This document shows, piece after piece, positions 23,885 through 32,793 of a DNA stretch of 37,500 bases. Location: positions 1 through 37,500 of the forward strand of contig JAJSAM010000011.1 in the NCBI GenBank assembly GCA_024274785.1. The letters run 5' to 3'. Position 1 is the first letter of the stretch; each line of letters opens with the position of its first letter. The notes under the pieces are model-generated. The model did not search any database. It worked only from the letters and a program-made list of their open reading frames with translations, and had not been told where the DNA came from. This DNA comes from Planctomycetota bacterium. GTDB taxonomy: Bacteria > Planctomycetota > JAJSAM01. The position numbers and the translations under genes were made by a program.

Positions 23885-24954
23885 CGCTCATCGCCTTCCC
23901 CACTCCGGCGAAACGCCTCGAGGAGCTCTCTCTGCCTGACCGTCAGCTTCTTCGGAACCGTCACGCGGATACGCACGAAGTGATCTCCGATCCTGCCGCG
24001 GTGGTCCTTGACGCCCCGCCCCTTGAGCCGGAGCTTCGCATTCGGCTGGATCCCCGCGGGGATGGTCAGGTTGATGGTCCCGTCGAGGGTCTCGACCTCG
24101 CGCCTGGTGCCGAGTGCGGCGTCGGCGAAGTCGAGATCGAGGTCGGATTCGATATCGAGCCCCTTCCGCCGGAACGATCCGTGACCGCGCACCCGCACGG
24201 TGAGCAGCAGGTCGCCCGCCGGTCCCCCGCGTCGCCCGGGCTGGCCCTCCCCGCGGAGGCGGATGGTCGCGCCGTCGTTGACCCCGGTCGGGATCTTCAC
24301 CTCGATCGACTTTCGGGCCGCATGCAGGCCACTGCCCCGGCACGGCTTGCAGGGGTTCTCGATCACCGCCCCCTTGCCCATGCACCGCGGGCACGGCCGC
24401 GAGAAGGAGAAAGCCCCCTGCGCGGTAGCGGCGGTGCCGGAGCCGTGACAGGTGGGGCAGGTTCTGGGTTTACTGCCGGACTCGGCGCCGCTTCCCCCGC
24501 AGGAGGAGCAGGGTTCGGTGCGCTCGACGCGAATGGTCTGGACGCCGCCGAACGCCGCGGTTTCGAAAGGGACGCTCACCTCGTAGCGGAGGTCGTCCCC
24601 GCGAACCGGGCCGGCTGGTCCACGCCGCTGCCCCATCCCCGCGCGCTCGAAGAGGTCGAAGATCGACCCGCCGAAGCCGCCGCCGGCCGGGCCACCCCCA
24701 CCGAAGAGATCCTCCAGATTCACACCACCGCCGGCCCCGTACTTCCGGAGCTGGTCGTACTTCTGGCGCTTCTCCGGCTCTCCCAGCACATCGTAGGCTT
24801 CCTGGATCTCCTTGAATCGACGTTCCGCCTCCGCATCACCCGCGTTGCGGTCGGGGTGGAAGCGCTTGGCCAGGTCGCGATAGCTCTTCTTGATCCGGCC
24901 CCGCCCGGCGTCCTCGGGGACGCCCAGTACCGTGTAGTAGTCCTTCTGGATCAT
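23881..24954 (-). CDS. dnaJ: Chaperone protein DnaJ
   Basis: This 357-residue protein is a complete type I J-protein. The J domain has HPD at 33-35. A Gly/Phe-rich stretch (about 72-105, [12 protein letters not shown]) follows. Four zinc motifs come in order: [32 protein letters not shown]. The substrate-binding C-terminal part (about 215-345) contains [20 protein letters not shown]. DnaJ stimulates DnaK ATPase and hands it unfolded proteins; dnaK and grpE are not in the window. GGGAGG precedes ATG 24954. It leads a unit dnaJ - lon remnant - ftsH - trkA joined by start/stop overlaps. No CIRCE-type operator is seen upstream. Confidence 0.96.
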   Translation of the reverse strand: MIQKDYYTVLGVPEDAGRGRIKKSYRDLAKRFHPDRNAGDAEAERRFKEIQEAYDVLGEPEKRQKYDQLRKYGAGGGVNLEDLFGGGGPAGGGFGGSIFDLFERAGMGQRRGPAGPVRGDDLRYEVSVPFETAAFGGVQTIRVERTEPCSSCGGSGAESGSKPRTCPTCHGSGTAATAQGAFSFSRPCPRCMGKGAVIENPCKPCRGSGLHAARKSIEVKIPTGVNDGATIRLRGEGQPGRRGGPAGDLLLTVRVRGHGSFRRKGLDIESDLDLDFADAALGTRREVETLDGTINLTIPAGIQPNAKLRLKGRGVKDHRGRIGDHFVRIRVTVPKKLTVRQRELLEAFRRSGEGDER

Positions 24955-25080
24955 GGTCCTCCCTCGGGATGCGCGAGCCGTTCCGGGTCCGCCGGTCCAG
25001 AGGCCTTCAAAGTCAAATCAGGTTCACCAGCGCAAGGCGCGTGCCCATTCCAACCACCCCCCCCACCGGCCCTTGCCACA

Positions 25081-25095
25081 GGCCGGGAACCGGCC
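25081..25095. promoter_or_regulatory. Inverted repeat in the dnaJ/TPR divergent region
   Basis: GGCCGG-GAA-CCGGCC is a perfect 6-bp stem with a 3-base loop in the 235-bp divergent region between dnaJ and the TPR gene. It could be a regulatory site or chance in GC-rich DNA. An AT-richer GATAAGTACACATG stretch follows at 25118-25131 and may be part of the TPR gene promoter. Confidence 0.25.
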
Positions 25096-25189
25096 ATCCC
25101 CTCCCGGGACGTGACAAGATAAGTACACATGTGGCCCTGCTGACACGTAAGATCCAGACTCGCGTAGCGCGCAGAAAGGACTCTCTCAC

Positions 25190-26698
25190 ATGAAGACCAG
25201 GATCCTCGGAGCCGTGCTCGTCTTCCTTCTCCTTGCCGTTCCGTCATTCGCGACGCCTGCCAGTTTGTCAGGAATCCGGGACTCGATGGACCGGGGCTGC
25301 TACCAGGCGGCATTGAAAGATCTGACCGCGATCATCGAGAAGGACAAGGAGAACCACGAAGCCTACGCGATGCTCGCCGAGTGCGAGATCGTTTTCGGGG
25401 ATCTCGATGCGGCGGAAACGGCCATCATCATGGCCCTCGAGATCGTGGACGACCAGAGCGCCGATTACTGGAAGCTCCTCGGCCGGATTTCCTTCAAGAA
25501 GGGTCTCAAGGCCTACATGAACCGCGCCTCCGCCAGCGAAATCAAGAGCTGGTTCGCCGACGCGGAAGTGAAGTTCAAGCAGTGCCTCGAGCGCAACGCC
25601 GACGACCCCCAGGTGCGTTGGTGGTTCGGGTGGGCGAAGGAGTGGCAGGAATACCCGATCAAGGCCCGGGAGGCCTACAGCGAGCAGATTGCGAAGTTCC
25701 CGAAGGAGCCGGGCGGCTACCTCCGGCTGGCGAGCATGCTCTCCCAGGCCGCCAACGGCACCGGCAATGGCTATGGTGCCGAGGCCGAGAAACTGCGCGC
25801 CGATGCGATCGCTCTGTTCACGACCGGGAACGAGAAGGCCGGCCCGAACGCCGATCTGCTCTACGGGTTGGGATTCGCCCTGGAGTGGCAGCGCAATCAG
25901 GACGGAGCCCTGGAATGCTATTACGCGGCCATTGCCGCCGACCCGGACTTCGACAAGGCCTGGCGCCGGATGTTCGACATCCAGTCCAAGGCGAACCAGA
26001 GGGGAGCCACGGTCCCCGAGAAGGTCACCCCGGCCGCGCTGATCGCCCTCGGGAAGAAGTTCCCGAAGAGCCCCGCCGCGGCAAGCTGGACCGCGTATTT
26101 CCTGAAGGCCGAGGGCAAGGCGAAGGAGGCCCTCGAGGTGGTGCTGCCGGCCCTGAAGGACCACGGCGAGCACGCCGGCGCCTACAACCAGGCCTCCGCC
26201 ATCGCCTGGTCGCTCCGCAAGTCGGATACGCAGACGGCGATCGCCGCATATGAGAAGCTGCACGAGTACAACCCGTTCAGTGCGGACGCCGCGAACAACC
26301 TCGGCATGATCCACCGGGACATCACGGCTCGCTACAAGGACTCTCTGAAGTGGTACCTGGCCTCGGTCGAGCGAGCTCCATGGAGCCAGGACATCATCAA
26401 CGACGCCGCCTTGATCTACCTCTTCCACTTCACCGGCGCCGAGCAGAAAAAGTGCCTGCCGATGCTCGAGAAGGTCGTCGCGATCGTGCAGGACGACGGC
26501 ATGGTTCCGGAGCGGGGATACTGGGACGCGCTGGAGAACCTCTGCAAGTACTACTGGGAGGTGGACCGGCAGCCCGAGTTGGTCATCAAGTACGCCGAGA
26601 TGCGCACGAAAACCACCCTGGGCGTCGCCCCGTACTCGGCGAGCCGCCCCGCCGCGCATTACAAGCGCCTGGCGGAAAAGGCCCTCGGCGGAGGGTAG
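25190..26698 (+). CDS. Secreted tetratricopeptide-repeat protein
   Basis: This 502-residue protein has a signal peptide (residues 1-21, hydrophobic LVFLLLAVPSFA) and then TPR-like helix pairs along its length: YQAALKDLTAIIEKDKENHEAYAMLAECEI near 38-67, DGALECYYAAIAADPDFDKAW near 237-257, ALEVVLPALKDHGEHAGAYNQ near 311-331, and TAIAAYEKLHEYNPFSADAANNLGMIHRD near 346-374. It should act outside the cytoplasm as a binding scaffold. No enzyme domain is seen. AAAGGA precedes ATG 25190. It diverges from dnaJ and ends tail to tail with the dehydrogenase gene. Confidence 0.8.
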   Translation: MKTRILGAVLVFLLLAVPSFATPASLSGIRDSMDRGCYQAALKDLTAIIEKDKENHEAYAMLAECEIVFGDLDAAETAIIMALEIVDDQSADYWKLLGRISFKKGLKAYMNRASASEIKSWFADAEVKFKQCLERNADDPQVRWWFGWAKEWQEYPIKAREAYSEQIAKFPKEPGGYLRLASMLSQAANGTGNGYGAEAEKLRADAIALFTTGNEKAGPNADLLYGLGFALEWQRNQDGALECYYAAIAADPDFDKAWRRMFDIQSKANQRGATVPEKVTPAALIALGKKFPKSPAAASWTAYFLKAEGKAKEALEVVLPALKDHGEHAGAYNQASAIAWSLRKSDTQTAIAAYEKLHEYNPFSADAANNLGMIHRDITARYKDSLKWYLASVERAPWSQDIINDAALIYLFHFTGAEQKKCLPMLEKVVAIVQDDGMVPERGYWDALENLCKYYWEVDRQPELVIKYAEMRTKTTLGVAPYSASRPAAHYKRLAEKALGGG

Positions 26699-26815
26699 GA
26701 TCTTCGAGGCCGGACCGGAGGGTGAGTTCCGTCTCCTCCGCGCCTGGTCAACCGCGGCGGCGACGAGGCAACGCACGGCCGACAGCGACGGCTCCATCGC
26801 CGCGCCGAGCGGTGG

Positions 26816-27820
26816 CTACACCGTCAGCACCACCTTGCCAAAGGCGTGGCGCTCCTCCAGGTAGTCCTGAGCCTCCGCGGCCCGCTCGAGCGGGAAACTC
26901 GCATCCACCACCGGCTTCAGCGTCTTCTTGCCAAGCAGGGAGAGGACGTCGAGGAACTCCTTTCTCGTGCCGAGGTAGGAGCCCATCACATTGCGCTCGC
27001 GATGGAAAAGGGGGCGCAGGGCAAGAGTGGCGGTGGGGCTGCCGGTCTCCCCGCAGCAGAGCAGGCGGCCGCCGCGAGAGAGACAGGAGACGCTGGCGAC
27101 CAGCGTAGTGCCGCCGATGTGGTCGAGGACGACATCGACGCCGGCGCCCTTCGTCAGCTTGAAGACGGCATCGGTGAAATCGACATTCCGGTAGTTGATG
27201 GTCTCCTGCGCGCCGAGCCGCATCGCCTGTTCGAGTTTCTCATCGGTCCCGGCGGTGACGATGACCCGGGCTCCGCCGGCGCTCGCGATCTGCACCGCCG
27301 CGGTGCCCAGGCCGGAACCCACCGAGTGGATCAGGATGGACTCGCCAACCCGCAGGTTCGCCCGGCTCACCAGGGCATGCCAGGCGGTGAGGAACGCGAT
27401 CGGCACAGTGGCCCACTCGGTGAGATCCAGGCTGTCCGGGACCGGAATGGCGTTGGCCCGCGGCACCACGACCGACTCCGCATAACCACCGTTTCGGTGG
27501 ACGCCGAGGATCTTGATGTCCCGGCAGAGGTGCTCGCTACCTTCCACGCAGAAGGCACACGAGCCGCACGCGAGAATCGGATAGATGACGACGCGCTCCC
27601 CCGTCTCTTCGATAATCCCGGCGATATCACATCCCGGGATCACCGGCAGAGACAGTTCGGGAAACTCCCCCCGCCGCACCCGGAGGTCGAGGTGGTTCAG
27701 GCCACAGGCCTTGATGTTCACCAGCACCTCGCCGGGTCCGGCCTCCGGAACGGGCGCCTCGACCTGCTCGAGGACACCGCTGTCCCCGAAGGATGGAATC
27801 TCAATTGCCTTCATGGTCAT
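26816..27820 (-). CDS. Zinc-binding MDR dehydrogenase / quinone-oxidoreductase-like
   Basis: A 334-residue medium-chain dehydrogenase. The GroES-like N-terminal half has NIKACGLNHLDLRVRRG and PVIPGCDIAGII, then four cysteines in CGSCAFCVEGSEHLC, which looks like the structural zinc lobe. The cofactor half has IHSVGSGLGTAAVQIA and a VTAGTDEKLEQA segment, the NAD(P)-binding part. The catalytic zinc Cys of true alcohol dehydrogenases is placed differently (CGLNHLD), so this is closer to quinone-reductase-like members; the substrate is unknown. Start: homology begins at MTMKAIEI (ATG 27820 or 27814); upstream codons in the frame show no family match. Confidence 0.88.
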   Translation of the reverse strand: MTMKAIEIPSFGDSGVLEQVEAPVPEAGPGEVLVNIKACGLNHLDLRVRRGEFPELSLPVIPGCDIAGIIEETGERVVIYPILACGSCAFCVEGSEHLCRDIKILGVHRNGGYAESVVVPRANAIPVPDSLDLTEWATVPIAFLTAWHALVSRANLRVGESILIHSVGSGLGTAAVQIASAGGARVIVTAGTDEKLEQAMRLGAQETINYRNVDFTDAVFKLTKGAGVDVVLDHIGGTTLVASVSCLSRGGRLLCCGETGSPTATLALRPLFHRERNVMGSYLGTRKEFLDVLSLLGKKTLKPVVDASFPLERAAEAQDYLEERHAFGKVVLTV

Positions 27821-27967
27821 GGGTGCATTATCCCCAAGGTGATCGACAGAGCAACAGTCGACGGGGATGCCGGGCTCCGATGGCTGAACGAAATTCGCCA
27901 AAGCGGACTCGCCGGCCACCCCCCGGATCGTGTGCAATGCCGACCCATGCGGGCTAACATCCATTCC

Positions 27968-28594
27968 ATGTCAGAGATCTCCTGGAGCAGCCTCTATCGC
28001 TGCCGGAAGGAAGTGAACGCCCGCTACCCCTCGGTATTCAGGCTGCCGAGCGTCCGCCGCGCGGTGCACCTGGCCCGTCCTCACGTCCGCGCCGGAACGA
28101 GAATCCTGGAAATCGGCCCCGGCGAAAACCACCGCGGCGCCCGTCTCGCCGCCGAAGTCGGAGGTGCGGCCTCCGTGAGCGTCGATCCCGACCCGGAAGG
28201 CCGTCACGACTTCGAAGACATCACCCAGGCCGGCGACGGCTTTGACCTGGTGCTGGCCTTCGAGGTCATCGAGCACCTGACGGTGGAGGATGCGCTCAAT
28301 CTCATGCGGGCGGTACGGATCCGCCTGCGGACCGGCGGCACTTTCGTGCTCTCCACCCCGAACGTTTACTGCCCCGGCGCCTACCTCCGGGACTGCACAC
28401 ACCGCACGCCCTTCGCCTTTGACGAACTGGGCGGCGCTCTCACCTACACCGGCTTCGAGATCATCGGTCTCCACCGGGTAGTGCAGGGAAACCTCGTCCG
28501 CCGCCTGAAGAAGGCCCTGTTTTCTCCGCTCGGACAGGCACTCGGAATCGACCATGCGGTATCGATCGCCGCAGTGGCCCGGATCCGCGGGTAG
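27968..28594 (+). CDS. Class I SAM-dependent methyltransferase
   Basis: This 208-residue protein has the Rossmann methyltransferase motifs: ILEIGPGENHRGARLAAEVG (motif I) at about 46-65, SVSVDPDPEGRHDFEDI (motif II region), and DLVLAFEVIEHL (post-I) near 96-107. LRTGGTFVLSTPNVYCPGAYLRD is the usual motif III and loop of small-molecule or lipid methyltransferases with a Met_trf 11/23 look. The substrate is unknown. An ATG follows a short C/T-rich gap from the divergent dehydrogenase; longer frames to the left in this phase are antisense and rejected. It reads into the remnant region at 28600. Confidence 0.8.
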   Translation: MSEISWSSLYRCRKEVNARYPSVFRLPSVRRAVHLARPHVRAGTRILEIGPGENHRGARLAAEVGGAASVSVDPDPEGRHDFEDITQAGDGFDLVLAFEVIEHLTVEDALNLMRAVRIRLRTGGTFVLSTPNVYCPGAYLRDCTHRTPFAFDELGGALTYTGFEIIGLHRVVQGNLVRRLKKALFSPLGQALGIDHAVSIAAVARIRG

Positions 28595-29163
28595 CGGCGA
28601 AAGGCCGGCGGTGCGCGGGGGTTCGATCGCAAAAAAGTCGATCCTCAGGCCGGCGTCAGCAGCGGCCTGCAGGGTGTTCTCGTCCGCGGCGAACTCCCCC
28701 GCGCGCAATGCCACGGGTGCGCTGATCCGTGAGAATCACGCCCCCTTGTTCCAAGGGCTCCAAGACCTTACCGCATTCGTACCCGCGGTCACGTCGAGAC
28801 GATCCATCAGGATAGCGGGCAGATCCGCCAGAAAGTGCTGACCGGCTCTCAGCAGCGGCGCACCCGCTGAGGTCCTGACGGCGGCGGGATCACGAATGGC
28901 CTCGCTCTCGCCCATCAGGGAAAGCCGCCAGGTCGCTCGAACGGATCCCCCCTCGAACGCGCCGTCGTTTTCGCCGGACTCTTCCGGAATAGCCTCTGGC
29001 CCCATGTCCCCTGATCAGCAAGGCGAGGTCCGGATCGATGAAACGGAGGCATATGACGCCTAACCAATAGGCACGAAATTATTTACATCAACAAGCCCGA
29101 AGCGGGGTCCACCGCGCCGCGCGCCAGGCTGTTCAGAAAACTGAACGCTGCGCTGCTTCAGCG
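28595..29163. other. Gene-poor stretch with a decayed frame and an AT-rich patch
   Basis: No intact gene is supported. The left and middle part holds a decayed minus-strand frame (see the pseudogene entry). Around 29061-29095 the sequence turns unusually AT-rich for this window (GAAATTATTTACATCAAC) and includes GCCTA-ACCAA-TAGGC, a 5-bp hairpin at 29058-29072. The right end carries two hairpins beyond the DtxR-type gene. Confidence 0.5.
28600..29005 (-). pseudogene. Possible decayed polysaccharide-deacetylase-like gene
   Basis: On the minus strand one frame reads from ATG 29005 for 89 codons to a TGA (28736-28738) and continues in the same frame with PVALRAGEFAADENT and then LQAAADAGLRID. 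That part resembles the polysaccharide deacetylase pattern PVAFRAG-x-F-x-A-N-x-x-TL-x-x-L-x-x-x-G-x-x-D. Beyond it the frame runs into the antisense of the methyltransferase gene. An internal stop and missing ends suggest a decayed gene. The match is from memory and short. Confidence 0.4.
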
Positions 29164-29164
29164 C
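29131..29164. terminator. Two tandem hairpins at the end of the feo operon
   Basis: On the minus strand, directly at the end of the DtxR-FeoA gene, GCGCTG-AAG-CAGCGC (29150-29164) is followed by GTTCAG-TTTT-CTGAAC (29131-29146). Both stems are perfect 6-bp. The first overlaps the last base of the stop codon. No T-run follows. Likely a transcription end or mRNA-stabilising structure. Confidence 0.45.
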
Positions 29165-29832
29165 TACCCGCCGTTTGCGGGAGACCAGCGGCGAACATAG
29201 ATGCCCTCCGCCACCTCACGCTCCACCGCCAGCGAGGTCTGGTCCACCTCGAGGATGAAAGAGGGCCGCCGCTGGGTCAGCCTGATCATGCTCCCGGGGA
29301 TCACGCCGAGCGATCCGAGCCGCTCCAGGCGCTTCTCGAGATCCGACGCGATGAAGAGGATCTTCACCCGCTCCCCCACCGCCACGTTGGCGAGCCGGCG
29401 GACCACCGGGCCCACGTCTTCCGCCGATCGACCGCAGCAGGTGCCGGGGGGAATCGGGTGCTGGTGCGGACAGACCGTGGGGTGGCCGAGGAGGGTGCAG
29501 ATCGAATCGGTGACTTCCGGCGCCAGGAAGTGCTCGAATTCGCAGGCGGAACTCTCGACGACGTTGTCTTCGACCTGCAGGACGTCGCAGAGCAGGCGCT
29601 CCGCCAGGCGGTGCCGGCGAACGATCACACGCGCCTCCGCCTCGCCTCGATCGGTAAAGCACACGACCGCGCCGCTTCGCTCCAGCAATCCGCCTTCGAC
29701 CGCCCGCTCGAGGTCGGCCGGCGAGGCCCCGCCGTGTGCGTTCGTTACGACCGCCTCGGCGCCGGCCTCCCAGCCCTGCTCCTTCGCTTCCCACACCGAC
29801 TCGAGGATCTCCTCGACCTTACGTCTCCCCAC
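29164..29832 (-). CDS. DtxR/MntR-type metal-dependent repressor fused to FeoA domain
   Basis: A 222-residue regulator. An N-terminal winged helix (about 1-65, ending LLERSGAVVCFTDRGEAEA) is followed by the DtxR dimer and metal part with SACEFEHFL (Cys, Glu, His ligands) and CPHQHPIP (His ligand), then a C-terminal FeoA/SH3-like domain (about 150-220, LGSLGVIPGSMIRL). Such repressors bind DNA with Fe2+ or Mn2+ to shut off uptake genes. It is the third gene of the feo operon, overlapping the Cys-rich gene by 14 bp, so it probably controls its own operon. The wing-helix part is shorter and less typical than in MntR. Confidence 0.86.
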   Translation of the reverse strand: MGRRKVEEILESVWEAKEQGWEAGAEAVVTNAHGGASPADLERAVEGGLLERSGAVVCFTDRGEAEARVIVRRHRLAERLLCDVLQVEDNVVESSACEFEHFLAPEVTDSICTLLGHPTVCPHQHPIPPGTCCGRSAEDVGPVVRRLANVAVGERVKILFIASDLEKRLERLGSLGVIPGSMIRLTQRRPSFILEVDQTSLAVEREVAEGIYVRRWSPANGG

Positions 29833-30046
29833 GGCTCGACTCCTTCGGGTCCTCTCGAGAAAACAGCCTGCCGATCAACCCGGCGAGGACCGACCCGGAC
29901 TCCGGCGGCCACTCGTATCCGCACGACGGGCAGCGAACCAGCCCGCACCCGCCGGAGCGGGTGGGACAGGTGGCGCAGCCCCGCTCGGCCATCTCGTTCT
30001 CGTTGAAACGGTATCCGCACAGGCTGCAGTGATGGGTCGGGATCAT
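29819..30046 (-). CDS. Small Cys-rich zinc-ribbon protein of the feo operon
   Basis: This 75-residue protein starts MIPTHHCSLCGYRF and has eight cysteines: CSLC, a GCATC, a GGCG and CPSCGYEWP. The pattern of CxxCG-(x)n-CxxCG suggests a double zinc ribbon or a rubredoxin-like metal site. Its ATG overlaps the feoB stop as ATGA and its end overlaps the DtxR-type gene by 14 bp, so it is made with FeoB. Small Cys-rich genes next to feoB are known in other bacteria; this one is distinct from FeoC. Its role is not established; handling iron or sensing redox is inference. Confidence 0.75.
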   Translation of the reverse strand: MIPTHHCSLCGYRFNENEMAERGCATCPTRSGGCGLVRCPSCGYEWPPESGSVLAGLIGRLFSREDPKESSRGET

Positions 30047-32430
30047 CTCAGGACTCCCAGCACCTTCATAACGAAGTTCACGATCCCGCCGATCAGGAAG
30101 GCGAACGGAAAGATGAACACGAACATCAGGGTGGCCATCTTGACCCCCCGCTCCCTGATCATGATTAAGAAGTTCGCGACACACGGCACGAAGAGCGTGA
30201 TCGTCACCAGCGCGACCACCGCCTGCCGGGGGGAGAGCAGCCCCTGCCGCCAGAGGTCCGAAAGTCCCGCCGCACCGTAGTCCCGCCGGAGGAAACCGAT
30301 GAGGAACGCCGGAGTCGCCTCCTCCGGCAGCGCGAGCCATCCCTTGACGAGGGGCGCCGTGGCCCAGGTGATCGGGTTCAGCGCGCCGGTGGTATCGAGC
30401 ATGAAGAGGATGAAGGTCCCGAGGAAGAACAGAGGCACCGCCTCTTTCAGATACCACTCGATGCGGGCCACGGTCTTCAGGAGGATGTTCTTCAAGCGCG
30501 GCATGCGAAGCGGCGGCAACTCGAGAATGAAGTCACTGCGGCGGCCCGGCAGGAGGAGCGAGGAGAGCCAGCCCACCAGGAAGAGCACGATCATGATGGT
30601 GCCCACCCACCACAGGATCGCGACGGTGCCGATCTGGCTGGTGATGCCGAGGATCACCCCGAGTTGGGCCGAACAGGGGATGCCGAGGGCCAGCAGAAGC
30701 GTGACGATCACCCGCTCCTTGTTGGTCTCGAGCACGCGCGTGGTAAGGGTGGCCATGGTGTCGCAGCCGAGCCCGAGCACCATCGGGAGGACGGCCTTGC
30801 CGTTCAGACCCATGGCTGAGAAGCCCCGGTTCATCATCACCGCGAGCCGGGGCAGGTAGCCGGAGTCCTCCAGCACCCCGAAGACCAGGAAGAAGGTGCC
30901 CACCACCGGCAGGATCAGGGCGATGGCATAGGAGAGCGCCATCGTGAGCGCGCCGAAGGGCCCCACCAGGAGATCGTGGATGAACCGCATGACCGTCTGG
31001 AAGCTCGTGAGCGCCACTCCCGTCTCGAGGGCGTAATCCCCCACGATGGCGCCGACGCCGGGATCCACGGCGTGGGCATGCGGAAACGGCAGGACGGCGT
31101 CGACGGCGTGAATACACCCCGGCCCCACGAATTCCCCGAAGACTCTCTTCTCGAGCAGGTCCACCAGGACGCCCGCACCGAACACGCCGACGAAGAGGTA
31201 GATCACGAGCAGAACCGCGATGCCGCCCACCGTACCCCAGACGATATGGGTGGCCTGCCGGCCGAGGAGCACCGCGGCGATGAGGAGCATGGCCGCGCCG
31301 CCCTGGAACCACCCGCTCCGGAGCCAGCTCTCCGCCGGCAGCGCATCTGCGAAAGGCCGGACCGCCATGCCGAGGAACCACAGCCCGGCGAAGGTCCCGA
31401 GGAGCACCAGCGGCGTGGCCCGGTCCTTCCGGTGGCTGATGATCGCCAGGATGACCAGGGTCGAGGCGATGGTGGCGGCGAGGGAGGAAGCCGGGAATCC
31501 GCCCATGGACAAGAGCACCAGCAACGCTCCGGCAAGCGCCACGACGTGGGCGACCCCGCGCCCGGGAACGCTCTCCCCGAAGGTCGCCACGCGCTCCATG
31601 ACTCCGGAGAAGGCCGGATCCACGGTGTAGACCCGGGAGAGGATTTCCCCGGCCAGCACCAGGCGCTGCCGGGTGATTTCGTACGAGAGCGAACGGCTGT
31701 AGCCCGCCGAGAGGCCGCGCCGGATCTCCTCCACCGCGAGGACCGCCTCGGGGGACATCCGACCAACCATCCACTCCCGGATCCCGTCGTCCCCGGCGAT
31801 GACCGAGAGGGCCAGGGAGCGGGGCGAGATGCGAGCCTCGGGCAGGTGAGGGAGAACCTCGGCAACCGCCCGTTCGATCGCTTCGTCGTAGGGCACCGCA
31901 AGGTCCGGTCGGCGGGTCCCGCTCGCCAGGGTCTTCCGGATCCGCGCGAGCCCCTTGCCGCGGGTAGCCACCGTGAAGAGCACCGGTACGCCGAGTTCGC
32001 CGGCGAGACCGGTTCGATCGATCCGGATGCCCCTGGCCAGCGCCTCGTCCATCATGTTCAGGGCGAAGCAGAATGGCAGGCCCATCTCGGCCAGGGAGAT
32101 AGCGATCAAGAGGCCACGCCGGAGGTTCTTGGCGTCGGCGACGAGGAGGATCGACTCCACGTCCCCGGTCAGGAGCACATCCCTCGTGACCCGCTCGTCC
32201 TCGGACTGCGGGATCAGGTTGTTGACTCCCGGCAGGTCGACCAGTTCGCGGCGCCCGCCCGGCAGCTCGAGGAAGCCCTTCGTGACGTCCACCGTGGTGC
32301 CGGGGTAGTTCGAAACCACCACGTATCGCTTCGTCAGCCCCCCGAAGAGAACGGACTTTCCGACATTCGGATTCCCGATGAGGAGGATCCGTCCGGCTTC
32401 CGCTGCCGCAGGAGATTCGCTGTCCGGCAT
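30043..32430 (-). CDS. feoB: Ferrous iron transporter FeoB
   Basis: FeoB takes up Fe2+ across the cytoplasmic membrane. The 795-residue protein (from ATG 32430) has an N-terminal GTPase domain: G1 GNPNVGKS at 19-26, G2 GTTV near 43-46, G3 DLPG at 64-67 and G4 NMMD at 124-127. The rest is a polytopic domain with Gate motifs (a cysteine in the LGLGCDTMATLTTR helix and EWYLKEAVPLFFLGTFILF near the C-terminus). Full length and typical. ATG 32457 is an alternative; it lies inside a repeat element and adds nine residues with no FeoB match. FeoA is supplied as a domain of the third gene. Confidence 0.96.
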   Translation of the reverse strand: MPDSESPAAAEAGRILLIGNPNVGKSVLFGGLTKRYVVVSNYPGTTVDVTKGFLELPGGRRELVDLPGVNNLIPQSEDERVTRDVLLTGDVESILLVADAKNLRRGLLIAISLAEMGLPFCFALNMMDEALARGIRIDRTGLAGELGVPVLFTVATRGKGLARIRKTLASGTRRPDLAVPYDEAIERAVAEVLPHLPEARISPRSLALSVIAGDDGIREWMVGRMSPEAVLAVEEIRRGLSAGYSRSLSYEITRQRLVLAGEILSRVYTVDPAFSGVMERVATFGESVPGRGVAHVVALAGALLVLLSMGGFPASSLAATIASTLVILAIISHRKDRATPLVLLGTFAGLWFLGMAVRPFADALPAESWLRSGWFQGGAAMLLIAAVLLGRQATHIVWGTVGGIAVLLVIYLFVGVFGAGVLVDLLEKRVFGEFVGPGCIHAVDAVLPFPHAHAVDPGVGAIVGDYALETGVALTSFQTVMRFIHDLLVGPFGALTMALSYAIALILPVVGTFFLVFGVLEDSGYLPRLAVMMNRGFSAMGLNGKAVLPMVLGLGCDTMATLTTRVLETNKERVIVTLLLALGIPCSAQLGVILGITSQIGTVAILWWVGTIMIVLFLVGWLSSLLLPGRRSDFILELPPLRMPRLKNILLKTVARIEWYLKEAVPLFFLGTFILFMLDTTGALNPITWATAPLVKGWLALPEEATPAFLIGFLRRDYGAAGLSDLWRQGLLSPRQAVVALVTITLFVPCVANFLIMIRERGVKMATLMFVFIFPFAFLIGGIVNFVMKVLGVLR

Positions 32431-32446
32431 GGGCAAATCCCGGTCC

Positions 32447-32668
32447 GCATTTCTCATGAGGGCACACGATCCGGGGGGCGGTCGCGGCGCATCGCGGCGT
32501 CGGACCTCCCCCGAGATGGGAAAGCGTCGCGTTGTCGGTCTTTCCGGCGCCGCATCCGCGCCTGCCTCCTCAGATACACCTTGTCACCGCTGCAACCCGC
32601 CAGGACGCGACACCTCCTCTGGTCGTTTTCACCGTGAAAGAAACGAGGCGCGCCCTCATGAGAAAAGC
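32447..32668. repeat. Repeat element E1 with terminal inverted repeats, upstream of feoB
   Basis: A ~220-bp sequence bounded by inverted ends. The left end GCATTTCTCATGAGGGC (32447-32463) pairs with the right end GCCCTCATGAGAAAAGC (32652-32668), 16 of 17 bases. Inside, a block around 32552-32600 (CATCCGCGCCTGCCTCCTCA, then GATACACCTTGTC) is nearly identical to element E2 at 35316-35503. No transposase. It lies between the ABC exporter and feoB, abutting feoB. Confidence 0.82.
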
Positions 32669-32793
32669 AGGCCAGAGACTGACACGCAGTCGCATACGTC
32701 CCCGCTGCAAGACCGGCCTTGGAATGTGAAGGGTGCAGGGCCCGGAAACGATTCTAGGCGGGACGGCGGGGCCGGATAGAGAAAGGCGAGGGT
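32669..32793. other. Short gap after element E1
   Basis: About 125 bp between the end of element E1 and the ABC exporter stop at 32794. Nothing recognisable is seen. Confidence 0.4.

Noticed and set aside
24955..25189. CIRCE (HrcA) operator upstream of dnaJ
   Set aside because: No TTAGCACTC-N9-GAGTGCTAA-like repeat is present.
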